This document shows positions 1 through 5,662 of a stretch of 5,662 nt of DNA, in pieces. The notes below the pieces were generated by a model. The model ran no database searches, had not been told where the DNA came from, and was given only the letters and a program-made list of their open reading frames with translations. The number at the start of each line of letters is the position of its first letter. Within the stretch, counting starts at the first letter, position 1. The position numbers and the translations under genes are program-made. The DNA is taken from contig DATIHK010000066.1 of NCBI GenBank assembly GCA_035480775.1, forward strand, positions 1 through 5,662, in the 5' to 3' direction. Origin of the DNA: DATIHK01 sp035480775. GTDB taxonomy: Bacteria; Patescibacteriota; WWE3; UBA101185; UBA10185.

Positions 1-19
1 CGATGATTATTCCAAATAT

Positions 20-48
20 AACTTCAAAATTTTTAAATTTTAAAAGTT
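20..48. repeat. AT-rich imperfect palindrome
   Basis: AACTT(C)AAAATTT (20-32) is nearly the reverse complement of AAATTTT(AA)AAGTT (35-48), with one unpaired base on one side and two on the other. It lies beyond the outer repeat and could supply the U-rich tail of a terminator on the minus strand or serve as a protein-binding site. In DNA this AT-rich such palindromes arise easily by chance. No gene is seen in 1-108. Confidence 0.3.
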
Positions 49-49
49 T

Positions 50-113
50 TATGAAACTAGGCAACTTAACACTCTTTAAGAGTGTGGGGGCATTTACAAA
101 TTTAAGTTTCATA
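50..113. repeat. Outer inverted repeat enclosing the hairpin
   Basis: TATGAAACT at 50-58 is the exact reverse complement of AGTTTCATA at 105-113. These 9-bp arms flank the 69-85 hairpin symmetrically enough to form a nested stem, and one arm covers the stop codon of the reductase gene (109-111). The structure could protect the 3' end of the transcript or aid termination. The arms are AT-rich and short, so chance is possible. Confidence 0.4.
69..85 (-). terminator. Perfect hairpin after the last gene, possible terminator
   Basis: ACACTCTT (69-76) and AAGAGTGT (78-85) are a perfect 8-bp inverted repeat around one base; a real RNA hairpin would have 7 pairs and a 3-nt loop. It lies 24-40 nt beyond the reductase stop. 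No clean U-run follows on the minus strand, which reads TTAAGTTGCC, so an intrinsic terminator is only possible. A run of five C residues precedes the hairpin on that strand. Confidence 0.4.
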
Positions 114-882
114 TATTTTGATCTTTCGATTTAAATACCAAGCTTTCAAAATCGACATCATCAAATTTAATTATCATCGCAATTATTTGAGCGACTCTAT
201 CTGGTGACATAAAGTTACCGGCGTTTAGTGAAACAAAAGTGTTTATGGTTCCGGGAATTACGCAAACTACTCTGACACCTGAGCCTTTGAGCTCTTTATT
301 TAACGCAAATGAAAATCCTTCAATAGCGTACTTTGTAGTTGCGTACAAAACTTTATTAGCTCCTACGTTGGTGTTGTGGCTAATTTTTGAGCCGATATTA
401 ATTATTGTTCCGCTTTTTCGAGATTTTAAATGTGGAAGCGCAGCAATAGTCATATTAATTGCGCCTTTGATATTAGTGTCTAAAATATTATCTACTTCTT
501 CTGAAGTTGTAGTTTCAAGTGGCTTTTCTAAATTTATTCCGGCGTTATTGATAACGACATCTATATGGCCAAACTTTTCGATAGTTTTGGCGACTATATC
601 TTTAGCACTTTGTTCGCTGGAAACATCTCCTTCTAAGACTAAAATATTTTCGTATTTGTACGCGGGAAAAGCTTCTGCTAATTCTTTGGAAGTTCGAGCA
701 AACACTGTTAATTTGCAGCCTTCATTATATAAGTTGTCGGCTATAGCTTTTCCTAATCCTTTACTGGCACCTGAGATTATTACGACTTTATCTTTAATTT
801 CGCCAAGTGGCTTAGCTTGGGCAACTTTTTCGGCTAGGACAAGGTTAACAGTCTTTTTTATTTCAGACACTTTATTCATCAT
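109..882 (-). CDS. Short-chain dehydrogenase/reductase (SDR, classical type)
   Basis: This 257-residue NAD(P)(H)-dependent oxidoreductase has a Rossmann fold. It shows SGASKGLG (37-44, the TGxxxGxG cofactor loop), FART (61-64) after the second strand where an Arg often favours NADP(H), GDV (85-87), NNAG (112-115), the tetrad Asn at N137, INIGS (161-165), YATTK (180-184, catalytic Tyr and Lys) and PGT (210-212). Ser165 to Tyr180 is 15 residues, slightly more than the usual 12-13. About 30 residues precede the Rossmann fold, more than the few usual in this family. They look like a charged amphipathic helix, not a signal peptide. Two ATGs are possible (882 and 879); GGAG lies 11 nt before the first, so 882 is preferred. 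The start overlaps the GT4 stop by 11 nt. Last gene of the run; it may reduce a sugar or lipid precursor, but SDR substrates cannot be read from sequence. Confidence 0.92.
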   Translation of the reverse strand: MMNKVSEIKKTVNLVLAEKVAQAKPLGEIKDKVVIISGASKGLGKAIADNLYNEGCKLTVFARTSKELAEAFPAYKYENILVLEGDVSSEQSAKDIVAKTIEKFGHIDVVINNAGINLEKPLETTTSEEVDNILDTNIKGAINMTIAALPHLKSRKSGTIINIGSKISHNTNVGANKVLYATTKYAIEGFSFALNKELKGSGVRVVCVIPGTINTFVSLNAGNFMSPDRVAQIIAMIIKFDDVDFESLVFKSKDQNI

Positions 883-2074
883 ATTCTTTTAGTCTCCCCT
901 GCCCTACTAAAGTATAGAATTTATACATTCTTTCGGATACATCTTTCCAAGAGTTTTTTAATCCGTATTCGCGATTGCGAGATTGCATATCTTTAATTTC
1001 TTGTGTGTCTTTGTTTTGTAAAACAAAATTTACTTTTTCGGCAACTGTCTGGGCATCTTTGGTTTCAACGCAATATCCATTGACTTGGTCTTTAATCAAA
1101 AATGGAAGCGCGGTGTTGTTGGCGACGATACAAACTAATCCTTGACTCAAACCTTCGTGAACTACGTTGCAAAAGCTTTCCCAAATTGCCATATGGACCA
1201 TCATTTGTGCGTGTTTGATAATATAAAATTTGTCGGCGCCTTTGATAACTCCTAAAAATAAAACTCGATCTTGCAAACCTAATTCGGTGATTAAATTATC
1301 AAGCATTTTTTTATAACCGGCTTGATTGTTAATTTCGATAGGTCCGACAATTAAATACTTTAAATCTTTTGGCATATCTACCATTGCGCGAATAACTGTT
1401 TCATAATTTTTTATTGGATAAACGCGGCCAACTTGAATAATATATCTACCGTATGACGCGACTTTAGCTTTAATTTCTGGAGAAGCTTTTTCTTCGAGAT
1501 CCCAGTAAGCTTCATCTTCGATACCGTTATCTATTACTACAACTTTTTTTGGATCGAGTCCTTTTTTGAGCATTTCGGCTCGTTCCCAGTTAGAAACGGC
1601 TCTAACTCCATCAATAGATAAATTGATCATTAAAGTTCCAAGTGTAAAGTGATAGAAACTTTTTATAATTGCTACCCATTTTGGAAATATCGACCATTCT
1701 GGATTAAATCCGCCGTGAGGAGTCAAAAATATAGCAAACTTTTTGCGACCGATAATTTTGAGCCACAAAACATAAGCCATAATAATAAAGTGTGGAAAAA
1801 CGTTGAAGTTGTGTAGTGCAATATAGTCGGTGTTGTTGTAATCGATTTTTGGCCAATATCCAAATTTACCAAAAGTGTAGCGCTGCACATTAATACCTTT
1901 AATATTTTCAGTATCGGGTAAAACTCCGACTTCGGTTAAAGTATTTTTAGAAGTGTGCATGGTTATATTCCAGCGGTCAGTAAGTTTGGAATAAGTTTCG
2001 GCCATGTTTACTTCTATTCCCGCGGTAACAGGGTAAAAATATTTTTCGATTACATGAAGAGTTTTCTTTTCCAT
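872..2074 (-). CDS. Glycosyltransferase family 4 (GT-B fold)
   Basis: This 400-residue, full-length retaining glycosyltransferase of the GT4 (glycosyl transferases group 1) type is expected to act at the cytoplasmic face of the membrane. The N-terminal domain starts LHVIEKYFYP (6-15), with TAGIEVNMAETYSKL (17-31) where this family usually has a Gly-rich acceptor loop, and has TPHGG (118-122). A hydrophobic stretch near 96-108 may contact membrane lipid. The C-terminal nucleotide-sugar domain has AVSNWE (159-164), VIDNGI (180-185), QVGR.Y.IKNYE (214-225; R217 and K222 probably contact donor phosphates), and the EX7E motif ESFCNVVHE (299-307). The ATG is 2 nt after the upstream stop and has a strong AAAGGA site 6 nt before it. 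The stop overlaps the reductase start by 11 nt. Sugar specificity cannot be told. Confidence 0.93.
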   Translation of the reverse strand: MEKKTLHVIEKYFYPVTAGIEVNMAETYSKLTDRWNITMHTSKNTLTEVGVLPDTENIKGINVQRYTFGKFGYWPKIDYNNTDYIALHNFNVFPHFIIMAYVLWLKIIGRKKFAIFLTPHGGFNPEWSIFPKWVAIIKSFYHFTLGTLMINLSIDGVRAVSNWERAEMLKKGLDPKKVVVIDNGIEDEAYWDLEEKASPEIKAKVASYGRYIIQVGRVYPIKNYETVIRAMVDMPKDLKYLIVGPIEINNQAGYKKMLDNLITELGLQDRVLFLGVIKGADKFYIIKHAQMMVHMAIWESFCNVVHEGLSQGLVCIVANNTALPFLIKDQVNGYCVETKDAQTVAEKVNFVLQNKDTQEIKDMQSRNREYGLKNSWKDVSERMYKFYTLVGQGRLKEYDE

Positions 2075-2076
2075 AA

Positions 2077-3615
2077 TTAGTCCTTTATAGCTTTAATAGT
2101 TACGATAACCGGAAAATACGGATCATTGTATTCAATTTCGTCTTTTGTTAAATCTTCAATTGCCATTCCGACCCAAAATGCTTGACCGGCTAAAGCGTTT
2201 CCATAAGTTTTTACAGTTAAATTTTCTTTTTTAATATATTTTCCAAAAACGTATTCGCCAGAAGCTTGAGTAAATCTCCAGTGATGGTATTTAATATTCC
2301 AAACCGGACTTAAACATGGCATGGTAACTAATAAAGCTCCACCGTGTTTTAAAACTCGTAAGCTTTCGCGAATAGCGGCTTCATAGTCGTCTATCATGAC
2401 ATAAGTTTGGGTAATTATTAAGCAGTCGTAAGTTTCTGAAGGAATTTGAGAAATGTTTTTCAAGTCGCCGTAAAGGTTAGCTAGTTTGTTATTTGTATCG
2501 ATATCTAATACATCGCTTTTTGTAACTCGATCACTACCATATTTTTGGGTGTATTGAGGATCGGTAATTTCTAAAACTGCGCCTTTAATTACGTCTTTGT
2601 TTTGTTCCATAAAGTTTTCGATATAATATCGGTCAACTGGTTTGCCGCGATCAAATCCGTACATTGTACTTATTGGTTGAGTATTTCTTTGTGGAGCTGG
2701 AAACAAAAAATAACCACTTTTTGGTTTAATTGTTCTGACTATGGCGCCTCTTATGATTCTTAGTAAATTTAATGTTTTTATTTGCAAATCTTTCATGAAC
2801 GAGCCTTTCAAATTTAATTTATTGTTTTGTGGCTGTGGTTCTAAATATTTCTTTAAGAAACTGCGAACACCAGATACTGATTCCAGCATCAAAACTTTAA
2901 ACACCGAAAAATCGTGTGTTTTATCAACTCCAATTCTTGGAATAAGATATGGATTTGCTTGAGAGTCTATTTCGCCATCATTCATCGACAAAGCCATTTC
3001 GTAGCCGGCTTGTTTAACAGCCTTGATGATTTCAGGGTTATAGCGACCTCGTGGGTAGGAGAAATACTTGATTTTGGCGCTAAATTTGGCCTCTAGAGCT
3101 GCTTTAGACTCCAAAACCTCACTATTTATACCATATTTGTCTAATTTCCAGAAATCGCTATGGGTTGCGCTGTGTGAGCCGATTAACCAGCCATCGGCAA
3201 TTAATTCTTTAACTTGCTCTGGTGACAGAAATTTTAAATCGTTATTTAGTTGGCTTCGATCGGCTTTTTCTTGTTGGGAGAGTAAAAAAAGTGTAGGTCG
3301 AATGTGTTTTTCTCTTAGATAGTCTTTGATTTGTAAAATATCTGCATATCCATCATCAAAAGTTATCGAAAAAGCCGGAGTTGCGTCGTAGTCGCCTATT
3401 CCGTTAATAAGATTGTGAATTTGCTCTAGATCGAGATACTTGTATCTTTTAGATAAATAGTCTATTTGTTGTTTGAAAACTTCTACAGATACAGCAAATT
3501 TCCAAGGTGAATTTCCTATCGAGTGATAGCAAAGCACAAAAGCTTTTAACTCTTTTTGGTCAAAAGCTGCCGCAGTTTTATAGGTGATGTCTCTGATAGC
3601 AGTAGCAAAGCTCAT
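2077..3615 (-). CDS. Fusion: CE4 polysaccharide deacetylase + SAM-dependent methyltransferase
   Basis: This 512-residue two-domain protein has a NodB-type CE4 deacetylase (about 25-235) that should remove N-acetyl (or O-acetyl) groups from a sugar using a divalent metal. It shows VLCYHS (27-32), the catalytic TFDDG (85-89; D87 base, D88 metal), the metal ligands HSATH (148-152), SYPRGRYN (186-193) and IPRIGV (225-230). A polar Pro/Gln/Asn-rich linker (about 257-273) leads to a class I-like methyltransferase (about 325-510). That domain has DRYYIENF, VLEITDPQY as a divergent SAM motif I, SDVLDID, YDCLIITQT and RVLKHGGALLVTMP. There is no signal peptide or clear membrane helix, so both reactions are probably cytoplasmic. 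The start lies 1 nt after the upstream stop with only a distant AGGA, so translation is probably coupled. An internal ATG with its own ribosome binding site lies at the domain junction (separate entry). Substrates and methylated position are inferred only. Confidence 0.9.
   Translation of the reverse strand: MSFATAIRDITYKTAAAFDQKELKAFVLCYHSIGNSPWKFAVSVEVFKQQIDYLSKRYKYLDLEQIHNLINGIGDYDATPAFSITFDDGYADILQIKDYLREKHIRPTLFLLSQQEKADRSQLNNDLKFLSPEQVKELIADGWLIGSHSATHSDFWKLDKYGINSEVLESKAALEAKFSAKIKYFSYPRGRYNPEIIKAVKQAGYEMALSMNDGEIDSQANPYLIPRIGVDKTHDFSVFKVLMLESVSGVRSFLKKYLEPQPQNNKLNLKGSFMKDLQIKTLNLLRIIRGAIVRTIKPKSGYFLFPAPQRNTQPISTMYGFDRGKPVDRYYIENFMEQNKDVIKGAVLEITDPQYTQKYGSDRVTKSDVLDIDTNNKLANLYGDLKNISQIPSETYDCLIITQTYVMIDDYEAAIRESLRVLKHGGALLVTMPCLSPVWNIKYHHWRFTQASGEYVFGKYIKKENLTVKTYGNALAGQAFWVGMAIEDLTKDEIEYNDPYFPVIVTIKAIKD
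2081..2086 (-). promoter_or_regulatory. Strong ribosome binding site of the GT4 gene
   Basis: AAAGGA on the minus strand lies 6 nt before the ATG at 2074, spanning the last codons of the deacetylase-methyltransferase fusion. With GAGGTG before the first GT2 gene, it is the clearest Shine-Dalgarno site before a gene start here, so this gene can probably be initiated independently and not only by coupling. Confidence 0.7.
2794..2809 (-). promoter_or_regulatory. Candidate internal ribosome binding site and ATG at the deacetylase/methyltransferase boundary
   Basis: On the minus strand, GAAAGG (2804-2809) is followed after 7 nt by an in-frame ATG (2794-2796), which is codon 274 of the fusion gene. 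Initiation here would give a 239-residue protein containing the whole methyltransferase domain and none of the deacetylase. The site falls just after the low-complexity linker, where a separate gene would be expected to begin. The site is better than the one at the fusion gene's own start. Whether it is used is unproven; it may be chance or a relic of two formerly separate genes. Confidence 0.4.
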
Positions 3616-3616
3616 G

Positions 3617-4516
3617 TTAATTTTGATTCCTGACTAATTTTGAGCTGGCAACAGTTTTCCAAGTGTCAGAAAGCTCTTTCTTTTCAAAAATTACCGAAAG
3701 CATGACGTACACACTTACCAAAACGTATAAAACCGCTTCAATTGGCTGCTTAAAAAATAATTTAAAGCCTTCGACAAAAAATTCTTTGACTGGCCACTTG
3801 GTGTTTTGCTTAACAAAGCTAAGGTCAAAATAACTTGAGAGTTTAGTTTCAGAATGATAAAAACGTGCACTCTGAGTTTTATGATCTTTTAAATTATCCG
3901 GAAGCTTTATGAAAGCTACTGCATCTTTTGCGTAGGTGTAAGTAAATCCATTTTGGATACAAGCTAAATACGAATAAGCATCTTCGGCGACACTTCCTGG
4001 AAAATATAAAACTTTATAAAAACGTTTCGAAAATGCTCGGTGAGATCCGTGGCAAGTGTTTAAATTATTTCCGTTGTTTACGCTTTCATGAACATTTCTG
4101 CGGTATATAGATCCAAATTGCACAATTTTTTCGAAATAGTTACTAGGATCAATTTCTAATAGCGGGCCGCAAGTTAAATCACTTCCAGACAAAATTGGAG
4201 CCACTAAATTATCAATAAAATTTAAGTCTTTTATAGTAAGATCGGCATTTAATAAAACTAAGACATCCGAATCGCAGGTCTGCATAATTTGATTTTGTTT
4301 TGCACCTTGTCCTTGTCTAACTGTGTTTTCGATAAGCTTAACTTTTCCACCATATGCTCTAACAATTGCATCTGTAGAATCTGAGCTGGCATCTGATGCA
4401 ACTACGATAGCTTCTAATTCGCAACTTTGAATATTTTGCTTAAGTAGGTCATCAAGCAAAAACTTTATATTGGCTTCTTCGTTATATGCAGGAATTCCGA
4501 TAGTTAAAGTTTTCAT
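3617..4516 (-). CDS. Family 2 glycosyltransferase (GT-A fold), second of a tandem pair
   Basis: This 299-residue inverting-type GT2 enzyme is expected to add one sugar in a surface-glycan pathway. Motifs seen are: IPAYNEEANI (8-17), ASDASSDST (40-48) in place of the usual SDGSTD, GQGAKQN (69-75), NAD (90-92) in the DXD position, CHGSHRAF (155-162), the acidic pair ED (178-179) expected to hold the catalytic base, and QSAR (215-218) as a QxxR motif. A clear hydrophobic segment (about 261-277) near the C-terminus suggests membrane attachment. Layout, length and the closing WK..(A/S)S(S/T)K block match the preceding GT2, which points to an old tandem duplication. Its ATG overlaps the upstream stop as ATGA. 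Only a weak AAGG lies 10 nt upstream, so translation is probably coupled. The first residue of the DXD motif is Asn, an accepted variant in some GT2 enzymes. Donor and acceptor are unknown. Confidence 0.9.
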   Translation of the reverse strand: MKTLTIGIPAYNEEANIKFLLDDLLKQNIQSCELEAIVVASDASSDSTDAIVRAYGGKVKLIENTVRQGQGAKQNQIMQTCDSDVLVLLNADLTIKDLNFIDNLVAPILSGSDLTCGPLLEIDPSNYFEKIVQFGSIYRRNVHESVNNGNNLNTCHGSHRAFSKRFYKVLYFPGSVAEDAYSYLACIQNGFTYTYAKDAVAFIKLPDNLKDHKTQSARFYHSETKLSSYFDLSFVKQNTKWPVKEFFVEGFKLFFKQPIEAVLYVLVSVYVMLSVIFEKKELSDTWKTVASSKLVRNQN

Positions 4517-5433
4517 TGTATTATTGCCTTTTTTGTTGAACTAATTTCTTTCCAAGCCTTTTGCGAATTTTGAGTATTTTTGGCTTTAAAATGTTGTGTG
4601 TAAAAATTAATTGCCAATATTACTAAACAATGAATAGGATATTTTACAAATGCTTCGGCTTTGTATCGGTACAACATCGATTTTGGAATACTATATTCAT
4701 TTTCGATTTGTTTTCCAAAATAATTTATTAAAGCCGTGTCTTCGCGTTGGTAGCGCTCGATTTGATTAGCGTAATCTTTTATAGTTGCAGGAAGTTTAAA
4801 ATTTACACTAGCTTTTGGAGCTGGCGAATACTGAAGATTATTTTTTAAACATAAAAAGTAGTGAAATCCAATATCTGCCCAAATCTCTTTAGGAAATTTA
4901 TTGGCTTTAGCGAAATCTTTTTTAAAAGCGTAAAGTGCGCCGTGAACTGTATAAATGCTTTTTCCATTTTTTAAGGTAATTCTGATTTTATCCCAAACAC
5001 TTCGACTAACTAAAACGGCCTTTTCGATAAAAGTAGAAGGTTTTACCGCAACTAGTTCTCCTGAAACGTAAACAGTTTCTGGATCTTGCACAAACGGCTC
5101 TAGTAAATAGTTAAACGTATCTGCTGAAGTAGGAAGTGTATCCGCATCGATAATAGCGATAATATCTGATTGTGCCATATCTATAATGTCGTTAACTCGA
5201 GTTAATTTTCCTCCGCGTGTTTTATTGTCTACGATTTTTATCTTTGGATTGTTTAGTTCTGAAGCTTTTTGAACTGTGGCATCTGTACTTCCATCTGATA
5301 CTACAATAATTTCGGCGAGTTCAAAATTTGTTTGATTTTGAATCAGTAAGTTGCGCAACAGATTTTGGATATTGGCGGCTTCGTTTAGAGCGCTGATACC
5401 TATTGTAAGTGTTAATTTATTATTCGTTGTCAT
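4513..5433 (-). CDS. Family 2 glycosyltransferase (GT-A fold), first of a tandem pair
   Basis: This 306-residue protein probably transfers a sugar from a nucleotide donor to a growing glycan on the inner face of the membrane. Visible GT2 motifs in order are: ISALNEAANI (13-22), the nucleotide-binding VSDGSTD (45-51), GGK (74-76), the metal-binding DAD (96-98), HGALYAF (164-170), an AD pair at 186-187 where the catalytic base is expected, and QIER (224-227), resembling the QxxRW motif. A short hydrophobic stretch near 266-278 may bind the membrane; there is no signal peptide. I chose the ATG at 5433 because GAGGTG lies 6 nt upstream of it. An upstream GTG at 5442 lies within that ribosome binding site and is less likely. 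The gene overlaps the upstream gene by 14 nt and the next by 4 nt (ATGA). Family confidence is high; sugar specificity is unknown. Confidence 0.9.
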   Translation of the reverse strand: MTTNNKLTLTIGISALNEAANIQNLLRNLLIQNQTNFELAEIIVVSDGSTDATVQKASELNNPKIKIVDNKTRGGKLTRVNDIIDMAQSDIIAIIDADTLPTSADTFNYLLEPFVQDPETVYVSGELVAVKPSTFIEKAVLVSRSVWDKIRITLKNGKSIYTVHGALYAFKKDFAKANKFPKEIWADIGFHYFLCLKNNLQYSPAPKASVNFKLPATIKDYANQIERYQREDTALINYFGKQIENEYSIPKSMLYRYKAEAFVKYPIHCLVILAINFYTQHFKAKNTQNSQKAWKEISSTKKAIIQ

Positions 5434-5662
5434 ATACAGCACCTCGTGTTTCTTCGGTATTTAATGTGTTTTGTAGTGCTTCAAAGACCAACTCGTATTT
5501 TTTGTTTAAGGCAATGTAGTCGTGAACGCTTTTTATTAATTTGTCAGTACTCTTTCTCCAAGTAAAGTTTGAAGCCCAAGAAATTCCGTTTTGGCCAAGC
5601 TCTTTTCTACGAGATTCACTAAAAAGTAGCATATTTATAGTTCTAGCAAAAGCTTCGACATC
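5420..5662 (-). CDS. Glycosyltransferase, GT4-like, C-terminal fragment (5' end outside window)
   Basis: The reading frame is open to the window edge, so only the last 80 residues are visible and the start lies beyond 5662. The fragment begins DVEAFARTIN, continues through ESRRKELGQNGISWASNFTW, and ends in a charged helical tail. An acidic or alanine-rich helix, then RR.ELG.NG, then an aromatic (F/Y)(S/T)W is the usual C-terminal ending of GT4 (GT-B fold, retaining) glycosyltransferases, where the last helix folds back onto the N-terminal domain. The nucleotide-sugar site and EX7E motif would lie upstream and cannot be checked. The first ATG inside the window (5632) falls in the middle of this conserved block, so it is not the true start. 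The gene overlaps the next by 14 nt. The family call rests on the tail alone; donor and acceptor are unknown. Confidence 0.72.
   Translation of the reverse strand, partial: DVEAFARTINMLLFSESRRKELGQNGISWASNFTWRKSTDKLIKSVHDYIALNKKYELVFEALQNTLNTEETRGAVYDNE
5440..5445 (-). promoter_or_regulatory. Ribosome binding site deciding the start of the first GT2 gene
   Basis: GAGGTG on the minus strand ends 6 nt before the ATG at 5433, a good Shine-Dalgarno match and spacing. The alternative GTG start at 5442 would be part of this element and has no comparable site before it, so the ATG is preferred. The site lies within the last codons of the upstream glycosyltransferase gene. Confidence 0.7.

Noticed and set aside
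51..134. A 27-codon plus-strand frame beginning ATGAAACTAGG in the region after the last gene
   Set aside because: It is very short, has no purine-rich ribosome binding site, and runs into the complement of the reductase 3' end. The ATG is part of the outer inverted-repeat arm.
239..892. A 217-residue open frame on the plus strand opposite the reductase gene
   Set aside because: It lies entirely antisense to a clear SDR gene with all family motifs. Its translation is a hydrophobic, low-information sequence without recognisable motifs, as expected from the complement of an AT-rich gene.
2794..2809. The fusion as an assembly or frameshift artefact joining two genes
   Set aside because: The reading frame runs through the linker without interruption, the linker has a plausible polar composition, and the internal start is in the same frame. 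A sequencing error is not needed to explain it, although a read-level check would be needed to exclude one.
2741..3322. Three short plus-strand open frames (60-84 residues) opposite the fusion gene
   Set aside because: They are antisense to well-conserved deacetylase and linker sequence, overlap one another in different frames and show no domain or ribosome binding site worth keeping.
5434..5442. GTG start giving three more residues to the first GT2 protein
   Set aside because: The GTG lies inside the GAGGTG ribosome binding site that serves the ATG at 5433, and no site of its own precedes it.
1..5662. CRISPR arrays, tRNA or rRNA genes, insertion sequences and toxin-antitoxin pairs
   Set aside because: No regularly spaced repeats, cloverleaf-like segments, transposase motifs or small paired genes were seen. 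Almost all sequence is accounted for by the six metabolic genes.

Overview
The window is about 5.7 kb of AT-rich bacterial DNA (roughly 35-40% GC by eye). Six genes lie on the minus strand, reading from position 5662 down to 109. TGA is used as a genuine stop in at least two genes, and no frame needs a reassigned codon, so the standard bacterial code applies. Shine-Dalgarno sequences (AAAGGA, GAGGTG) sit at good spacing before some starts, which argues against Bacteroidetes. Low GC, extreme packing and short cytoplasmic-looking enzymes would suit a small-genome lineage such as Patescibacteria/CPR. That is an impression of style, not something the sequence proves.

In order of transcription: (1) the last 80 residues of a GT4-type glycosyltransferase, cut by the window edge (5662-5420); (2) a GT2 family glycosyltransferase (5433-4513); (3) a second, diverged GT2 copy (4516-3617); (4) a fusion of a CE4 (NodB-type) polysaccharide deacetylase with a SAM-dependent methyltransferase (3615-2077); (5) a complete GT4 family glycosyltransferase (2074-872); (6) a short-chain dehydrogenase/reductase (882-109). 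Every junction is an overlap (14, 4 or 11 nt) or a 1-2 nt gap, so this is almost certainly one polycistronic unit whose promoter lies beyond 5662. The last 108 bp of the window (1-108) hold no gene. They contain nested inverted repeats that may end the transcript.

Together the genes look like part of a surface-glycan (exopolysaccharide, O-antigen-like or glycolipid) biosynthesis locus: glycosyltransferases add sugars, the fusion protein removes an N-acetyl group and methylates, and the reductase may make or modify a precursor. The actual glycan cannot be read from the sequence. The most interesting element is the deacetylase-methyltransferase fusion. It has no signal peptide, and a well-placed internal ribosome binding site and ATG sit exactly at the domain boundary, so the methyltransferase may also be made as a separate protein. 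The combination of GT2, deacetylase and methyltransferase is reminiscent in logic of the Nod-factor enzymes NodC, NodB and NodS, although homology to that pathway is not claimed.
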